Made by a program: the position numbers and the translations under genes. From the NCBI RefSeq assembly GCF_030295995.1, contig NZ_AP027365.1, positions 1,178,001 to 1,242,000 of the forward strand: DNA of 64,000 nucleotides, read 5' to 3'. Under the pieces are notes generated by a model, which was not told the DNA's origin, did no database searches, and was given only the letters and a program-made list of their open reading frames with translations. This DNA comes from Thalassotalea hakodatensis (GTDB lineage Bacteria; Pseudomonadota; Gammaproteobacteria; Enterobacterales; Alteromonadaceae). Below, piece after piece: positions 7,573-15,624 of this stretch (its first letter is position 1; each line of letters starts with the position of its first letter).

Positions 7573-8344
7573 TGAACCACGCCTGATAAGCAAGATTTAT
7601 CGACATTATTATAACAACGGTAATAAAGATAGGACGTATAAACTTTGTGCCAAATTTGATCGCCCAATGCGACCCAACCCAAGAACCAAGCATAATAAAC
7701 AATCCCATTGATACACCTAGTAAGAAGTTAACATAACCTAAATAAATAAACGTTAACAAACTGCATAAATTACTCACAAAATTAGTAGACCTAGCAAGCC
7801 CACAACTTAAAAGAATATTAATTTTATATAATGCACTTGAGGTCGCTGTCCAAAACGCTCCGGTACCAGGGCCAGCAACACCATCATAAAAGCCTAAGAT
7901 TAATCCTTGCGTACTTTGTTTAATTTTTAATAATCTATTTTTATCTGGCAATTGGTTGTTTTCATAAACAATGTTTTTTGAAAATAGCGTATAAGCTGCT
8001 GTGAACATAATAAGGATAGGTAAAGCTTTATCTAATAAATGCACAGGTAAATAATCTACTACAATTGTGCCTAGAACTGCGCCAATTGCAGTCATGATGA
8101 TAGATACTCGCCAGAAACTTATATTAAACAATTTCTTTCGATAAAAAGTGATAGATGCGGTGAGTGAACCGAAAGATGCAGCAAGCTTGTTGGTGCCTAA
8201 TGCAAGATGTGGGGGTAAACCAACGGTTAACAATGCAGGAATGGTTAACATGCCACCCCCGCCCGCAATAGCATCAATTAAACCGGCTAAAAATCCGATA
8301 CCGCAAAGCATGAGCCAAAGGTTAGGTTCGAGAGCAATTTCCAT
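7565..8344 (-). CDS. TSUP (TauE/SafE) family membrane permease
   Basis: A 259-residue integral membrane protein with about eight hydrophobic segments. It begins with the family pattern GFLAGLIDAIAGGGG and repeats a related motif in the second half (LILGFYDGVAGPGTGAFW), reflecting the internal duplication of TauE/SafE permeases. Members export sulfite, sulfoacetate or similar organosulfur anions, or take up related anions; the substrate cannot be assigned here. It is the first gene of a two-gene minus-strand unit with priC. Confidence 0.9.
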   Translation of the reverse strand: MEIALEPNLWLMLCGIGFLAGLIDAIAGGGGMLTIPALLTVGLPPHLALGTNKLAASFGSLTASITFYRKKLFNISFWRVSIIMTAIGAVLGTIVVDYLPVHLLDKALPILIMFTAAYTLFSKNIVYENNQLPDKNRLLKIKQSTQGLILGFYDGVAGPGTGAFWTATSSALYKINILLSCGLARSTNFVSNLCSLLTFIYLGYVNFLLGVSMGLFIMLGSWVGSHWAIKFGTKFIRPIFITVVIIMSINLAYQAWFNG

Positions 8345-9042
8345 GAAGATAGGTAAATTATAACAACGTATGTTTCAAAGGCGTAATATTATCATATTAA
8401 AATTTTTACCTATATAACCAATCAATACATTTAGTAACTTAAGCTTTCGATTTAACAAATCAAATCGTTTTTCTGTAAAGAAGTCGAAACAAATAGCTAA
8501 TGACCATACTTAATATATGGGTATAAAGTACGAATAGAAGGCTATTTTTGCAAATAGACACTGTTAACAGAGAATTGTCGGCTGGGCTTTGGCGGATTTT
8601 TTAAGATAAAGTCAATAATATCAGTAGGTAAATTAGGGTGTTGTCAGCAAAGTAATTGCCTTAAAGGGGACAAAATAATGAATAATTAATTAATATATTA
8701 GAATATCGTAACAATTAAATTTGACTTACTACGAATGAATTAGTAAAACATAGGGTAGGCAATATTCTGAAGATATTAAGCGCCTGCTAAATAAAACAAT
8801 TGCAAATGAAACGGTAATGTTTTGTTTGATAGTTGTTACAAAAAAGAACAATTGACTTTTTTTTGTTTCAATTTAGCAGACATTTTTAATATGTCAGGTT
8901 GACATGAAACATGTCGTTTGGGAATATTGCATGGTTTTATTCTAGAGAAATTAAAACTTAAAAAAATTATTGGGCAAATTTTTGGGATTTGCCTTAACAA
9001 TGAGATTTGTTATCTACATTCAATAACAATTGGTTGGGAACT
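8345..9042. other. Long leader region of the TonB2-type operon
   Basis: About 700 A/T-rich bases separate the TSUP gene from the DUF3450 gene and must hold both divergent promoters. I saw no convincing gene. The clearest structure is the overlapping inverted-repeat cluster at 8891-8915. A classical Fur box was looked for and not found with confidence, though A/T-rich ATAAT-like motifs occur near 8677-8700. Confidence 0.5.
8891..8915. promoter_or_regulatory. Overlapping palindromes, candidate operator of the TonB2 operon
   Basis: Three half-sites occur in a row: ATGTCA (8891-8896), TGACAT (8900-8905) and CATGTC (8910-8915). The first two form a perfect 6-3-6 inverted repeat; GACATG (8901-8906) and CATGTC form a second perfect 6-3-6 repeat that overlaps it. 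The site is about 130 bases upstream of the first gene. It looks like a dimer-binding operator; the regulator is unknown. Confidence 0.55.
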
Positions 9043-9822
9043 ATGTCCATATTAAGTAAAAAAAGCCTTATCGCATCGGCGATGGTCGGCTCATTAGCAT
9101 TGACAGCAAGCACTTTCGCTTCTGCAGATGAATTAACCGAGCTGCAAAAAGCTGAAGCACAAACGTTTAAAAACTCTGCGAGATCGCAAGCTAAAATAAA
9201 CAATATCTATGAGCAAACGCTTACTTTACTTGCGGAATACCGTAATACAGTAGACGAAGCTGAGATTTTATCGGATTACAACGACCATGTTCAGCGTATG
9301 GTTGATGGTCAAAAAGCCAACATTAAATCATTAGAAAAGCAAATTGCAGGTATCGATAAAACTAAGCAAGGTGTTGTACCGCTGATGTATAAGATGATCG
9401 ATACACTTGATCAATTTATTAATGCAGACATTCCTGTAAATATTGAAGCGCGAAAAGATCGTGTTCAAGGTTTACGTGATGTAATGGACGATTCGAACGT
9501 TACCGTTTCAGAGCAATTTCGCTTAGTACTAGAAGCTTTTGAAATTGAAGCTAACTACGGTACTGTATTTGCTGCTTATCAAGGTGAACTTGATTTAGAT
9601 GGTCAAAAAATTACGGTTGATTTCTTACATATGGGCCGAATCGCATTTGTTGCACAATCGCTTGATATGAAAAATGCATGGGTGTGGAACAACGAAACAC
9701 GTGCTTGGGAAAAATTAGGTGATGAATACTTGAAGCCTATTACAGACGGCATTCGTATGGCTCGTAACCAGCTAACGAAAGATTTAACTAAGTTACCCGT
9801 TTTCGCAGCAGGAGCTAAATAA
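9043..9822 (+). CDS. DUF3450 family periplasmic protein
   Basis: The ATG at 9043 gives a clean signal peptide (MSILSKKSLIASAMVGSLAL, cleavage after ASA), so a TTG at 9007 is rejected. The mature protein is a long helical, coiled-coil-rich periplasmic protein; DUF3450 members nearly always begin this operon of ExbB/ExbD/TonB genes in Vibrio, Shewanella and relatives. Its molecular role is not established; the invariable linkage suggests it contacts the periplasmic part of the large ExbB protein encoded next. The stop overlaps the next ATG by one base. Confidence 0.85.
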   Translation: MSILSKKSLIASAMVGSLALTASTFASADELTELQKAEAQTFKNSARSQAKINNIYEQTLTLLAEYRNTVDEAEILSDYNDHVQRMVDGQKANIKSLEKQIAGIDKTKQGVVPLMYKMIDTLDQFINADIPVNIEARKDRVQGLRDVMDDSNVTVSEQFRLVLEAFEIEANYGTVFAAYQGELDLDGQKITVDFLHMGRIAFVAQSLDMKNAWVWNNETRAWEKLGDEYLKPITDGIRMARNQLTKDLTKLPVFAAGAK

Positions 9823-11171
9823 TGAAGAAGATGATTAATTATGTAATGCTTGCTGCGTCAATGACGGCTGGCATGGTAGCGTCTGCAAATGCAAACGACT
9901 TACAAAAACTACTTGAACAGGTTAAAAATGACCGTATTTCTGAAGCAAGCATTGATAAAAAGCGTGAAGCTGAATTCACTGCTGCTCGTGCTGACAAACA
10001 AGCGCTATTAAACAAAGCAAAAGCGCAGTTAAAAGCTGAGCAAGAGCGTAATAAGCGTTTAACAAAAGAATACGCACAAAATGAAATTACCTTAGCGCAA
10101 AAAGCAGTTGAACTTGATACTGCCGAAGGTACGTTAGGTGAAATGTTCGGTGTAAGTCGTGCAGCGGCTGCTGATGCTTATGGTGCAATCTCTACTTCTA
10201 TCGTAAGTGCTGAATACCCTGGTCGTGGCGATATATTAAACGAAATCGCAAATGCAAAAGAAATACCTGAGCTAGAACAGCTAGAAGAGTTATGGTTTGC
10301 GCTGCAAACTGAAATGACTCAGTCAGGTGAAGTTTCACAATTTACGACTGAAGTGACTAATCTTGACGGTACAAAATCAACAGAAACGATTACCCGTATC
10401 GGTACGTTTAACTTAGTGTCAGATAATGGCTACTTAACGTATAATGATGAAGTTGGTCAAGTTCAACCACTTGCTAAACAGCCGGCTGGTTTTATTACTG
10501 AAACAGCATCAAGCTTCTTCAACACAACTTCTGGCTATACTGAACTTTATGTTGACCCTTCTCGTGGTGCTATTTTAACGTTAGAAACACGTAAGAAAAC
10601 GCTTGAAGAATTTTACCATCAAGGTGGCACTGTTGGTTATGCAATCACTGTATTGTTAATCATTGGTTTACTAATCGCTCTTGAACGTTTAATTGTTCTT
10701 GGCAGTGTTAGTTCTAAGATTAAGGCTCAACAGAAGAACTTAGATCAACCTAACGAAAACAATCCGCTTGGTCGTTTATTAGTTGTTTACAACGAAAATA
10801 AAAACGCTGATGCTGAAACGTTAGAACTGAAACTTGACGAAGCTATTCTTCGTGAAACACCTAAAGTTGACCGTGGTATTAACCTGATTAAGATGTTCGC
10901 AGCGATTGCGCCACTTATGGGTCTTTTAGGTACGGTTATCGGTATGATTTTAACCTTCCAAACAATTACATTGTTCGGTACAGGTGACCCTAAAATTATG
11001 GCTGGTAACATCTCTCTTGCCCTTGTAACTACTGCATTAGGTCTAATTGCTGCATTGCCGTTAATTCTAGTTCACAGTGTTGTTGCTGGTCGTAGTAAAT
11101 CTGTACTTCATAAATTAGACGAGCAAAGCGCTGGTTTAATTGCTGAAATTGCAGAGAAGGAGTCTAAGTAA
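9822..11171 (+). CDS. Large MotA/TolQ/ExbB proton-channel protein with periplasmic domain (TtpC type)
   Basis: The 449-residue protein has a signal sequence (MKKMINYVMLAAS...ASANA), a charged coiled-coil periplasmic region to about residue 260, and then a channel domain with the TolQ/ExbB pattern: a first helix near AITVLLIIGLLIALERLIVL, and the paired helices LIKMFAAIAPLMGLLGTVIGMI and SLALVTTALGLIAALPLI. This is the architecture of TtpC, the extra component needed by TonB2 systems of Vibrio for siderophore uptake. It shares the proton path with the next ExbB and ExbD and converts proton flow into motion of TonB. Genes 9043-13987 are packed with tiny gaps or overlaps, indicating one operon. 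Confidence 0.9.
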   Translation: MKKMINYVMLAASMTAGMVASANANDLQKLLEQVKNDRISEASIDKKREAEFTAARADKQALLNKAKAQLKAEQERNKRLTKEYAQNEITLAQKAVELDTAEGTLGEMFGVSRAAAADAYGAISTSIVSAEYPGRGDILNEIANAKEIPELEQLEELWFALQTEMTQSGEVSQFTTEVTNLDGTKSTETITRIGTFNLVSDNGYLTYNDEVGQVQPLAKQPAGFITETASSFFNTTSGYTELYVDPSRGAILTLETRKKTLEEFYHQGGTVGYAITVLLIIGLLIALERLIVLGSVSSKIKAQQKNLDQPNENNPLGRLLVVYNENKNADAETLELKLDEAILRETPKVDRGINLIKMFAAIAPLMGLLGTVIGMILTFQTITLFGTGDPKIMAGNISLALVTTALGLIAALPLILVHSVVAGRSKSVLHKLDEQSAGLIAEIAEKESK

Positions 11172-11695
11172 TGTTATTCCTGATAGAACTTATCGAATCT
11201 GTCAGGAGTTTTATTGCAACTGGCGGTAACGTTTTATACTTTGTCGCCTTTGCTCTCTTAATGATGTGGATATTAATGATAGAACGTTATTGGTTCTTGG
11301 CTTCAACATACCCTAAATTGCGTGAAGAAATTATCGCAAAGTGGGATGCCAGAGCTGATACTACTTCGTGGTATGCACATCGAATTAGAGATACATGGAT
11401 CTCCGAAGCGGCAGAGTTACTAGAACGTAACATGATTACGATTAAAACCTTAGTGGCAATGTGTCCACTAATCGGATTACTAGGTACAGTTACCGGTATG
11501 ATTTCAGTGTTTGAAACCATGGCTCAACAAGGTACAGGTAATCCGCGTCTAATGGCTTCTGGTATTTCAATGGCAACTATTCCGACAATGGCGGGTATGG
11601 TTGCAGCATTATCAGGTGTATTTTTTAGCAGCCGTTTAGATGCAAAAGTTAAACTAGCAAAGGCAAAACTGGTTGACAGTTTACCTCACCACTAG
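11171..11695 (+). CDS. exbB: ExbB-type proton channel subunit
   Basis: At 174 residues this is the short ExbB2 form. The three expected transmembrane helices are visible: residues about 18-38 (VLYFVAFALLMMWILMIERY), about 94-116 (LVAMCPLIGLLGTVTGMISVF) and about 130-150 (MATIPTMAGMVAALSGVFF). The Pro-Leu-x-Gly-Leu-Leu-Gly-Thr-Val motif is the channel signature. Together with ExbD it forms the inner-membrane motor energising TonB. It overlaps the upstream stop by one base. Confidence 0.93.
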   Translation: MLFLIELIESVRSFIATGGNVLYFVAFALLMMWILMIERYWFLASTYPKLREEIIAKWDARADTTSWYAHRIRDTWISEAAELLERNMITIKTLVAMCPLIGLLGTVTGMISVFETMAQQGTGNPRLMASGISMATIPTMAGMVAALSGVFFSSRLDAKVKLAKAKLVDSLPHH

Positions 11696-11707
11696 AGAGA
11701 GATTAGA

Positions 11708-12109
11708 ATGGCACGTAAACGTATTCGTGAAGATGAAGACGCAGCTATAGATATGACGCCGATGCTAGACATCGTCTTCATTATGCTGATCTTCTTCATC
11801 GTGACCACTTCTTTTATAAAAGAAGCAGGTATTGAAGTTAATAAACCGAAGGCAGCTAATCAAACCAGACAAAAGTCAGCTAACATTTTTATTGCTGTTA
11901 GAGATTCTGGTGAAATTTGGTTAGATAAGCGTCGTGTGGATGTCGAACGTGTTGCCGCTAATATTGAAAAACTATTAGCTGAGCAACCGAGTGATGTAGT
12001 AATTGTTCAAGCTGACAAAAACGCTAAACACGGTGTTGTTGTCAAAGTAATGGACGCGATTAAAGAAGCAGGCATCGACCGTATCTCCATCGCTGCAGCT
12101 AGGGGGTAA
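11708..12109 (+). CDS. exbD: ExbD/TolR-type motor subunit
   Basis: The 133-residue protein has the ExbD layout: a short cytoplasmic N-terminus, one transmembrane helix starting IDMTPMLDIVFIMLIFFIV, and a periplasmic domain. The aspartate of the MLDIVF motif is the proton-carrying residue of ExbD and TolR. It works inside the ExbB pentamer. It sits 12 bases after exbB with GAGAGAGATTAG as leader. Confidence 0.93.
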   Translation: MARKRIREDEDAAIDMTPMLDIVFIMLIFFIVTTSFIKEAGIEVNKPKAANQTRQKSANIFIAVRDSGEIWLDKRRVDVERVAANIEKLLAEQPSDVVIVQADKNAKHGVVVKVMDAIKEAGIDRISIAAARG

Positions 12110-12113
12110 GTTT

Positions 12114-12731
12114 ATGATTCGCTTTTTAGTATCAATACTACTAGGCGCAGCGGTTACTTTTGCATTGTTCGCTTTTATGGCTTATTTGATCTCTAGCACA
12201 GATCGAAGAGAAGAAGAAAAGTTAGAACACATTGTTGTTGAAGTAAACACTACGCCACCTGAGTCAAAGGCTCAATCAAGACAACGTGTACCACCGCCGC
12301 CGCCGCCGCCGCCTAAACAGCCGCCTAAGCCGCAGGCTCCAGAGCCAGAAACAAGCACTGACACTGGTGGTTTAAGTTTTAATTTACCAGGCATACAACT
12401 TGCTGGTGCAAACACTAACATTGCAGCACCTGGTGCAGGCTTTGGACGTGATGGTGATGCCGCACCTATTGTGCGTATTAATCCTAAATATCCAATGCAA
12501 GCAGCGCGAGATGGTATTGAAGGCTGGGTAATTTTATCATTTACTATCAATGAAATTGGTGGTGTTGAAGATGTTGAAGTTATCGATGCCGAACCAAAAC
12601 GTGTTTTCAATAAAGAAGCACGCCGCGCATTGAGAAAGTGGAAGTACAAGCCTAAAGTTGTAGATGGTAAACCAATTAAACAACCTGGTTTAACTGTACA
12701 GTTAGACTTTAAAATGGATGGGGGTCAATAA
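12114..12731 (+). CDS. tonB: TonB-family energy transducer (TonB2 type)
   Basis: The 205-residue protein has an N-terminal membrane anchor (residues 1-27), a short proline-rich linker with eight prolines in a row (VPPPPPPPPKQPPKP, encoded by a CCG run near 12294-12312) and a C-terminal TonB domain (about 115-205) containing YPMQAARDGIEGWVILSF and ARRALRKWKYKP. TonB carries motor energy to TonB-dependent outer-membrane receptors. The short linker is typical of TonB2 rather than TonB1. The polyproline run should depend on EF-P for smooth translation. Confidence 0.93.
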   Translation: MIRFLVSILLGAAVTFALFAFMAYLISSTDRREEEKLEHIVVEVNTTPPESKAQSRQRVPPPPPPPPKQPPKPQAPEPETSTDTGGLSFNLPGIQLAGANTNIAAPGAGFGRDGDAAPIVRINPKYPMQAARDGIEGWVILSFTINEIGGVEDVEVIDAEPKRVFNKEARRALRKWKYKPKVVDGKPIKQPGLTVQLDFKMDGGQ

Positions 12732-12733
12732 TC

Positions 12734-13987
12734 ATGCACAAGATAACTAAATCTTTAATGTTATTCGCTTCTATTGCGTTAGTGCAGCTTCCTACGTCTT
12801 ATGATGTACAAGCTGCTGAGCAAAAGTCTGAAAAGCCGAAGCGAAAAACGCAATTGGTTGGGCAGTCTGTTGGTAAAAAAATTGGTAAGGCTTTCGAATT
12901 ATATACAGCTGACGATGTTCAAGGTGCTTTAACAACGTTATTAGAAATTGACGCGAAGAAAGACTATGACAAGGCGTATTTAGCTCGATTTATCGCTAAT
13001 ATGTACGCGACGTTAGGTGAATCTCAGAAAGCAATAGACTATCTTAAGCAAGCTGTTGAACCTGACATTCTCAATGAGTCTGATCATGGTGATGCACTTA
13101 AGTTATTAGCGGATCTTCAAATGCAAGAACAAGCATATGCAGACGCGCTAAAAAATTATGAAGCTTGGATGGACTTTACCGGTAAGTCTGACGGTGATAC
13201 GTGGGTTAAAATTTCGAACGCGCAGTATCAACTTAAGCGTTTAGATAAAATGATCGCGCCGGCGGATAACGCAATTGCTGCTTACGGTGACAAGCAAAAT
13301 AAAAACCCGTATTTATTAAAACTTACTTCATATTACGAACGTAAGAAATATAAAGATGCGGTCAAAGTGCTTGAAACAGCGGTGCAATTGTTCCCAACAG
13401 AGAAAGCTTTCTGGACGCAACTAGGTAACTTTTATTTGCTAACAGAAGATTTTAAGCGTGGCATGGCTACACTTGATCTTGCTTATAAGCAAGGCTTTTT
13501 AGAGAAGGAATCACATCTTAAAACGCTTGCAAGTTTATATTCTCAAAATAATATCCCGCATAAAGCGGCGAGAATTTTAGAGAAGCATATCAACTCAGGT
13601 GAAATAAAACGTGATGATCAGAACCTATTCTCACTAGCTAATGCATACCATGCTGCTCAAGAAATTGATACCGCAGCTAAATATTTTAGCGAACTTGCGA
13701 AGATGACTAATGAATCTAAGCATTACGCTAAATTAGGCACGTTACTTGCTCAGGATGAACAGTTTAAAAAAGCTATTGTAGCACTGAACAAAGCGTTAGA
13801 TTTAGGTGCTAGTAACAAAGGCCGTTTGAATATGAGCTTGGCTGAGGCACATTTTTATTTAGGACAGTACAAACAAGCCTATGCTGCAGTTAAGCTTGCA
13901 GAAAAGGATCCTAAAACACGTAAAAGTGCGAGAGGTTGGGTAACGTATATCAAAGATACTGCACAACGAAAAGGCAAAGCTATTTAA
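12734..13987 (+). CDS. Exported tetratricopeptide-repeat protein of the TonB2 operon
   Basis: A signal peptide (MHKITKSLMLFASIALVQLP, cleavage near VQA) precedes about eight degenerate tetratricopeptide-like helical pairs to residue 417. Such TPR proteins close this operon in Vibrio and Alteromonadales; in Vibrio the corresponding TtpB-like gene is linked to TonB2. The role is probably scaffolding in the periplasm; the precise partner is unknown. It follows tonB by two bases, and the operon is closed by the terminator at 14014. Confidence 0.85.
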   Translation: MHKITKSLMLFASIALVQLPTSYDVQAAEQKSEKPKRKTQLVGQSVGKKIGKAFELYTADDVQGALTTLLEIDAKKDYDKAYLARFIANMYATLGESQKAIDYLKQAVEPDILNESDHGDALKLLADLQMQEQAYADALKNYEAWMDFTGKSDGDTWVKISNAQYQLKRLDKMIAPADNAIAAYGDKQNKNPYLLKLTSYYERKKYKDAVKVLETAVQLFPTEKAFWTQLGNFYLLTEDFKRGMATLDLAYKQGFLEKESHLKTLASLYSQNNIPHKAARILEKHINSGEIKRDDQNLFSLANAYHAAQEIDTAAKYFSELAKMTNESKHYAKLGTLLAQDEQFKKAIVALNKALDLGASNKGRLNMSLAEAHFYLGQYKQAYAAVKLAEKDPKTRKSARGWVTYIKDTAQRKGKAI

Positions 13988-14013
13988 TAGCATGTTGTTG
14001 TCTTCATTTAAAA

Positions 14014-14038
14014 AACCAGCCTAGTGGCTGGTTTTTTT
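14014..14038 (+). terminator. Terminator of the TonB2 operon
   Basis: Perfect 8-base arms AACCAGCC (14014-14021) and GGCTGGTT (14026-14033) enclose TAGT and run into a seven-base T tract. Confidence 0.92.
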
Positions 14039-14070
14039 ATCCCTGTAATATTTAAGGCTTTACATACTTT

Positions 14071-14382
14071 ATACCAATTCGCATAAATATTCGGTCATTC
14101 AGCGAGAATTAAACGCTTTAGGCACGGCGTTGATTGCAGAGAATGGTTATTCAGGAGAACGTGCTCCTGCGTTCTCTAATAAGTTACATCCTTGTAGCGT
14201 CCTTTTTAAAATCAACAACACAGGCTATGAAGCGTTTAAACTCGCCCTTTGGGAGCGTATTAGAGGCGCGATAATTGTGCAAAACTTGTTTGATGTAGAA
14301 CAACTATACCTGCACACGTTTCGCTTATTCTCCCACCTCTGATATCGCTCTGAACTGACTTAATCTTTATGCGAATTGGTAT
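14071..14382. mobile_element. MITE-like inverted-repeat element, family 1, copy 2
   Basis: A 312-base element with the same perfect 17-base inverted ends as 6044-6357, in the opposite orientation. Its internal 70-codon frame (14130-14342) differs from the other copy at several amino acids, consistent with non-coding drift. It lies just after the TonB2 operon terminator. Confidence 0.85.
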
Positions 14383-14474
14383 TACTATGATCTAGATCAA
14401 AAAAGGCTATCTAATTTGGTTAAAATTCGCTAGAATTCGCGCCGTTCATTTTGTAGTTTAGTAGGAAGTGTAAG

Positions 14475-14597
14475 ATGTCACATAATGAAAATTTCAAAGA
14501 TAGCTCATCAAAGCGCCATTTATTTGCTGCCATAACTGTCATGTTTGCCGCACCGCTATTACCTATGTTAATGGGTTGGTTTACCGTTTTAAGCTAG
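14475..14597 (+). CDS. Small single-pass membrane protein (40 residues)
   Basis: The ATG at 14475 is preceded by AGGAAG (14463-14468) and opens a 40-codon frame. The product starts with a polar, charged segment (MSHNENFKDSSSKRHL) and then has one hydrophobic stretch of about 20 residues rich in Ala, Met and Pro ending in MGWFTVLS. The positive residues before the helix suggest the N-terminus stays inside. It ends 23 bases before the receiver-domain gene, so the two may be cotranscribed. I did not recognise a family. Confidence 0.6.
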   Translation: MSHNENFKDSSSKRHLFAAITVMFAAPLLPMLMGWFTVLS

Positions 14598-14620
14598 TTT
14601 TCACTGAACTAAGAAAATAT

Positions 14621-15010
14621 ATGCAAATTTTAATTGTTGATGATAAACCTGTTGTACTAGAGCAACTACGTACGTTACTGGCTGACTATCCGTGTGAAAT
14701 TGATAGTGCTGGTAATGGCTTAGATGCTCTTGAAAAAGCTCAAAAAAAGCAATACGACCTGTTTATCGTAGATCATTTGATGCCCGTTATGAATGGTCTT
14801 CAATTGGTCAAAAACTTAGATAAAAAACAATTGTTAGCTAACGCCACGTTATTATTCATGACAACACAAGGCGCAACTGCCGCTAACATGACAGCTGAGT
14901 CTTCACTCTTCGATCAACTGATCGAAAAGCCCATTAACGTTGATTTATTCAATCAGGTTATTGAGCCGCTTTTCTCACAAATTAACCCGATAAGATCTAT
15001 ATCAAATTAG
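14621..15010 (+). CDS. Stand-alone response-regulator receiver (CheY-like)
   Basis: From the ATG at 14621 the protein is 129 residues, one receiver domain with no output domain. Landmarks: the acidic pocket VDD near residues 6-8, the phospho-acceptor in IVDHLMP (about residue 50), the conserved Thr in FMTTQG and the Lys in IEKP. Such proteins act by binding a partner, as CheY does with the motor. No kinase is adjacent; the partner may be encoded elsewhere. An upstream in-frame start at 14576 would add residues that do not belong to the fold. Confidence 0.88.
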   Translation: MQILIVDDKPVVLEQLRTLLADYPCEIDSAGNGLDALEKAQKKQYDLFIVDHLMPVMNGLQLVKNLDKKQLLANATLLFMTTQGATAANMTAESSLFDQLIEKPINVDLFNQVIEPLFSQINPIRSISN

Positions 15011-15071
15011 TCGTTTTTCTATTATTCTATTAGCTAAAGAAAATCTTTAAGAAAACAGATTAATAGTAAGT

Positions 15072-15617
15072 ATGACAAACTCTCAAAAAGCGTTATTAGA
15101 AAGCGCAGTACACACTATCCCTGATTACCCTAAAAAAGGCATTATGTTCCGAGATGTTACTGGAATATTAGATAATGCAGAGGCATTTAACTTAACCATA
15201 GATTTACTCGTTGAAAAATATCGTGACTGTGGATTTACCAAAGTTATTGGTACAGAAGCGCGTGGTTTTTTATTTGGTGCTCCTCTAGCGTTGCGTTTAG
15301 GAGTTGGTTTTGTTCCGGTAAGAAAACCAGGTAAATTACCAAGGGCGACTTTTTCACAAGAATATCAATTAGAGTATGGTACGGATATTTTAGAGATACA
15401 CCAAGACGCGTTAGTCCCTGAGGATAAAGTATTAGTTGTTGATGACTTATTAGCAACAGGTGGTACTATCGAAGCAACATATCAACTGATCCGCCGCATT
15501 GGTGCCAAAGTAACAGATGCAGCGTTCGTTATTTCATTGCCTGATTTAGGTGGTGAGAAGAAACTTGAAGCGTTAGGGTTAGCGGTACACTCTTTATTAG
15601 CATATGAAGGCGATTAA
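15072..15617 (+). CDS. apt: Adenine phosphoribosyltransferase
   Basis: Apt converts adenine and PRPP to AMP in purine salvage. The 181-residue length is normal. Visible motifs are [15 protein letters not shown] at the N-terminus, the adenine-binding [14 protein letters not shown], and the PRPP loop [13 protein letters not shown] near residue 125. It is followed eight bases later by dnaX, the conserved gammaproteobacterial order apt-dnaX-ybaB. Confidence 0.96.
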   Translation: MTNSQKALLESAVHTIPDYPKKGIMFRDVTGILDNAEAFNLTIDLLVEKYRDCGFTKVIGTEARGFLFGAPLALRLGVGFVPVRKPGKLPRATFSQEYQLEYGTDILEIHQDALVPEDKVLVVDDLLATGGTIEATYQLIRRIGAKVTDAAFVISLPDLGGEKKLEALGLAVHSLLAYEGD

Positions 15618-15624
15618 ATAAGTC

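Noticed and set aside
8677-8700. ATAAT-rich stretch as a Fur box for the TonB2 operon
   Set aside because: The match to the 19-base Fur consensus is poor and the whole leader is A/T-rich.
12272-12649. 125-codon minus-strand frame opposite tonB
   Set aside because: It is the mirror of the proline-rich coding run and reads as poly-glycine; tonB itself is clearly coding.
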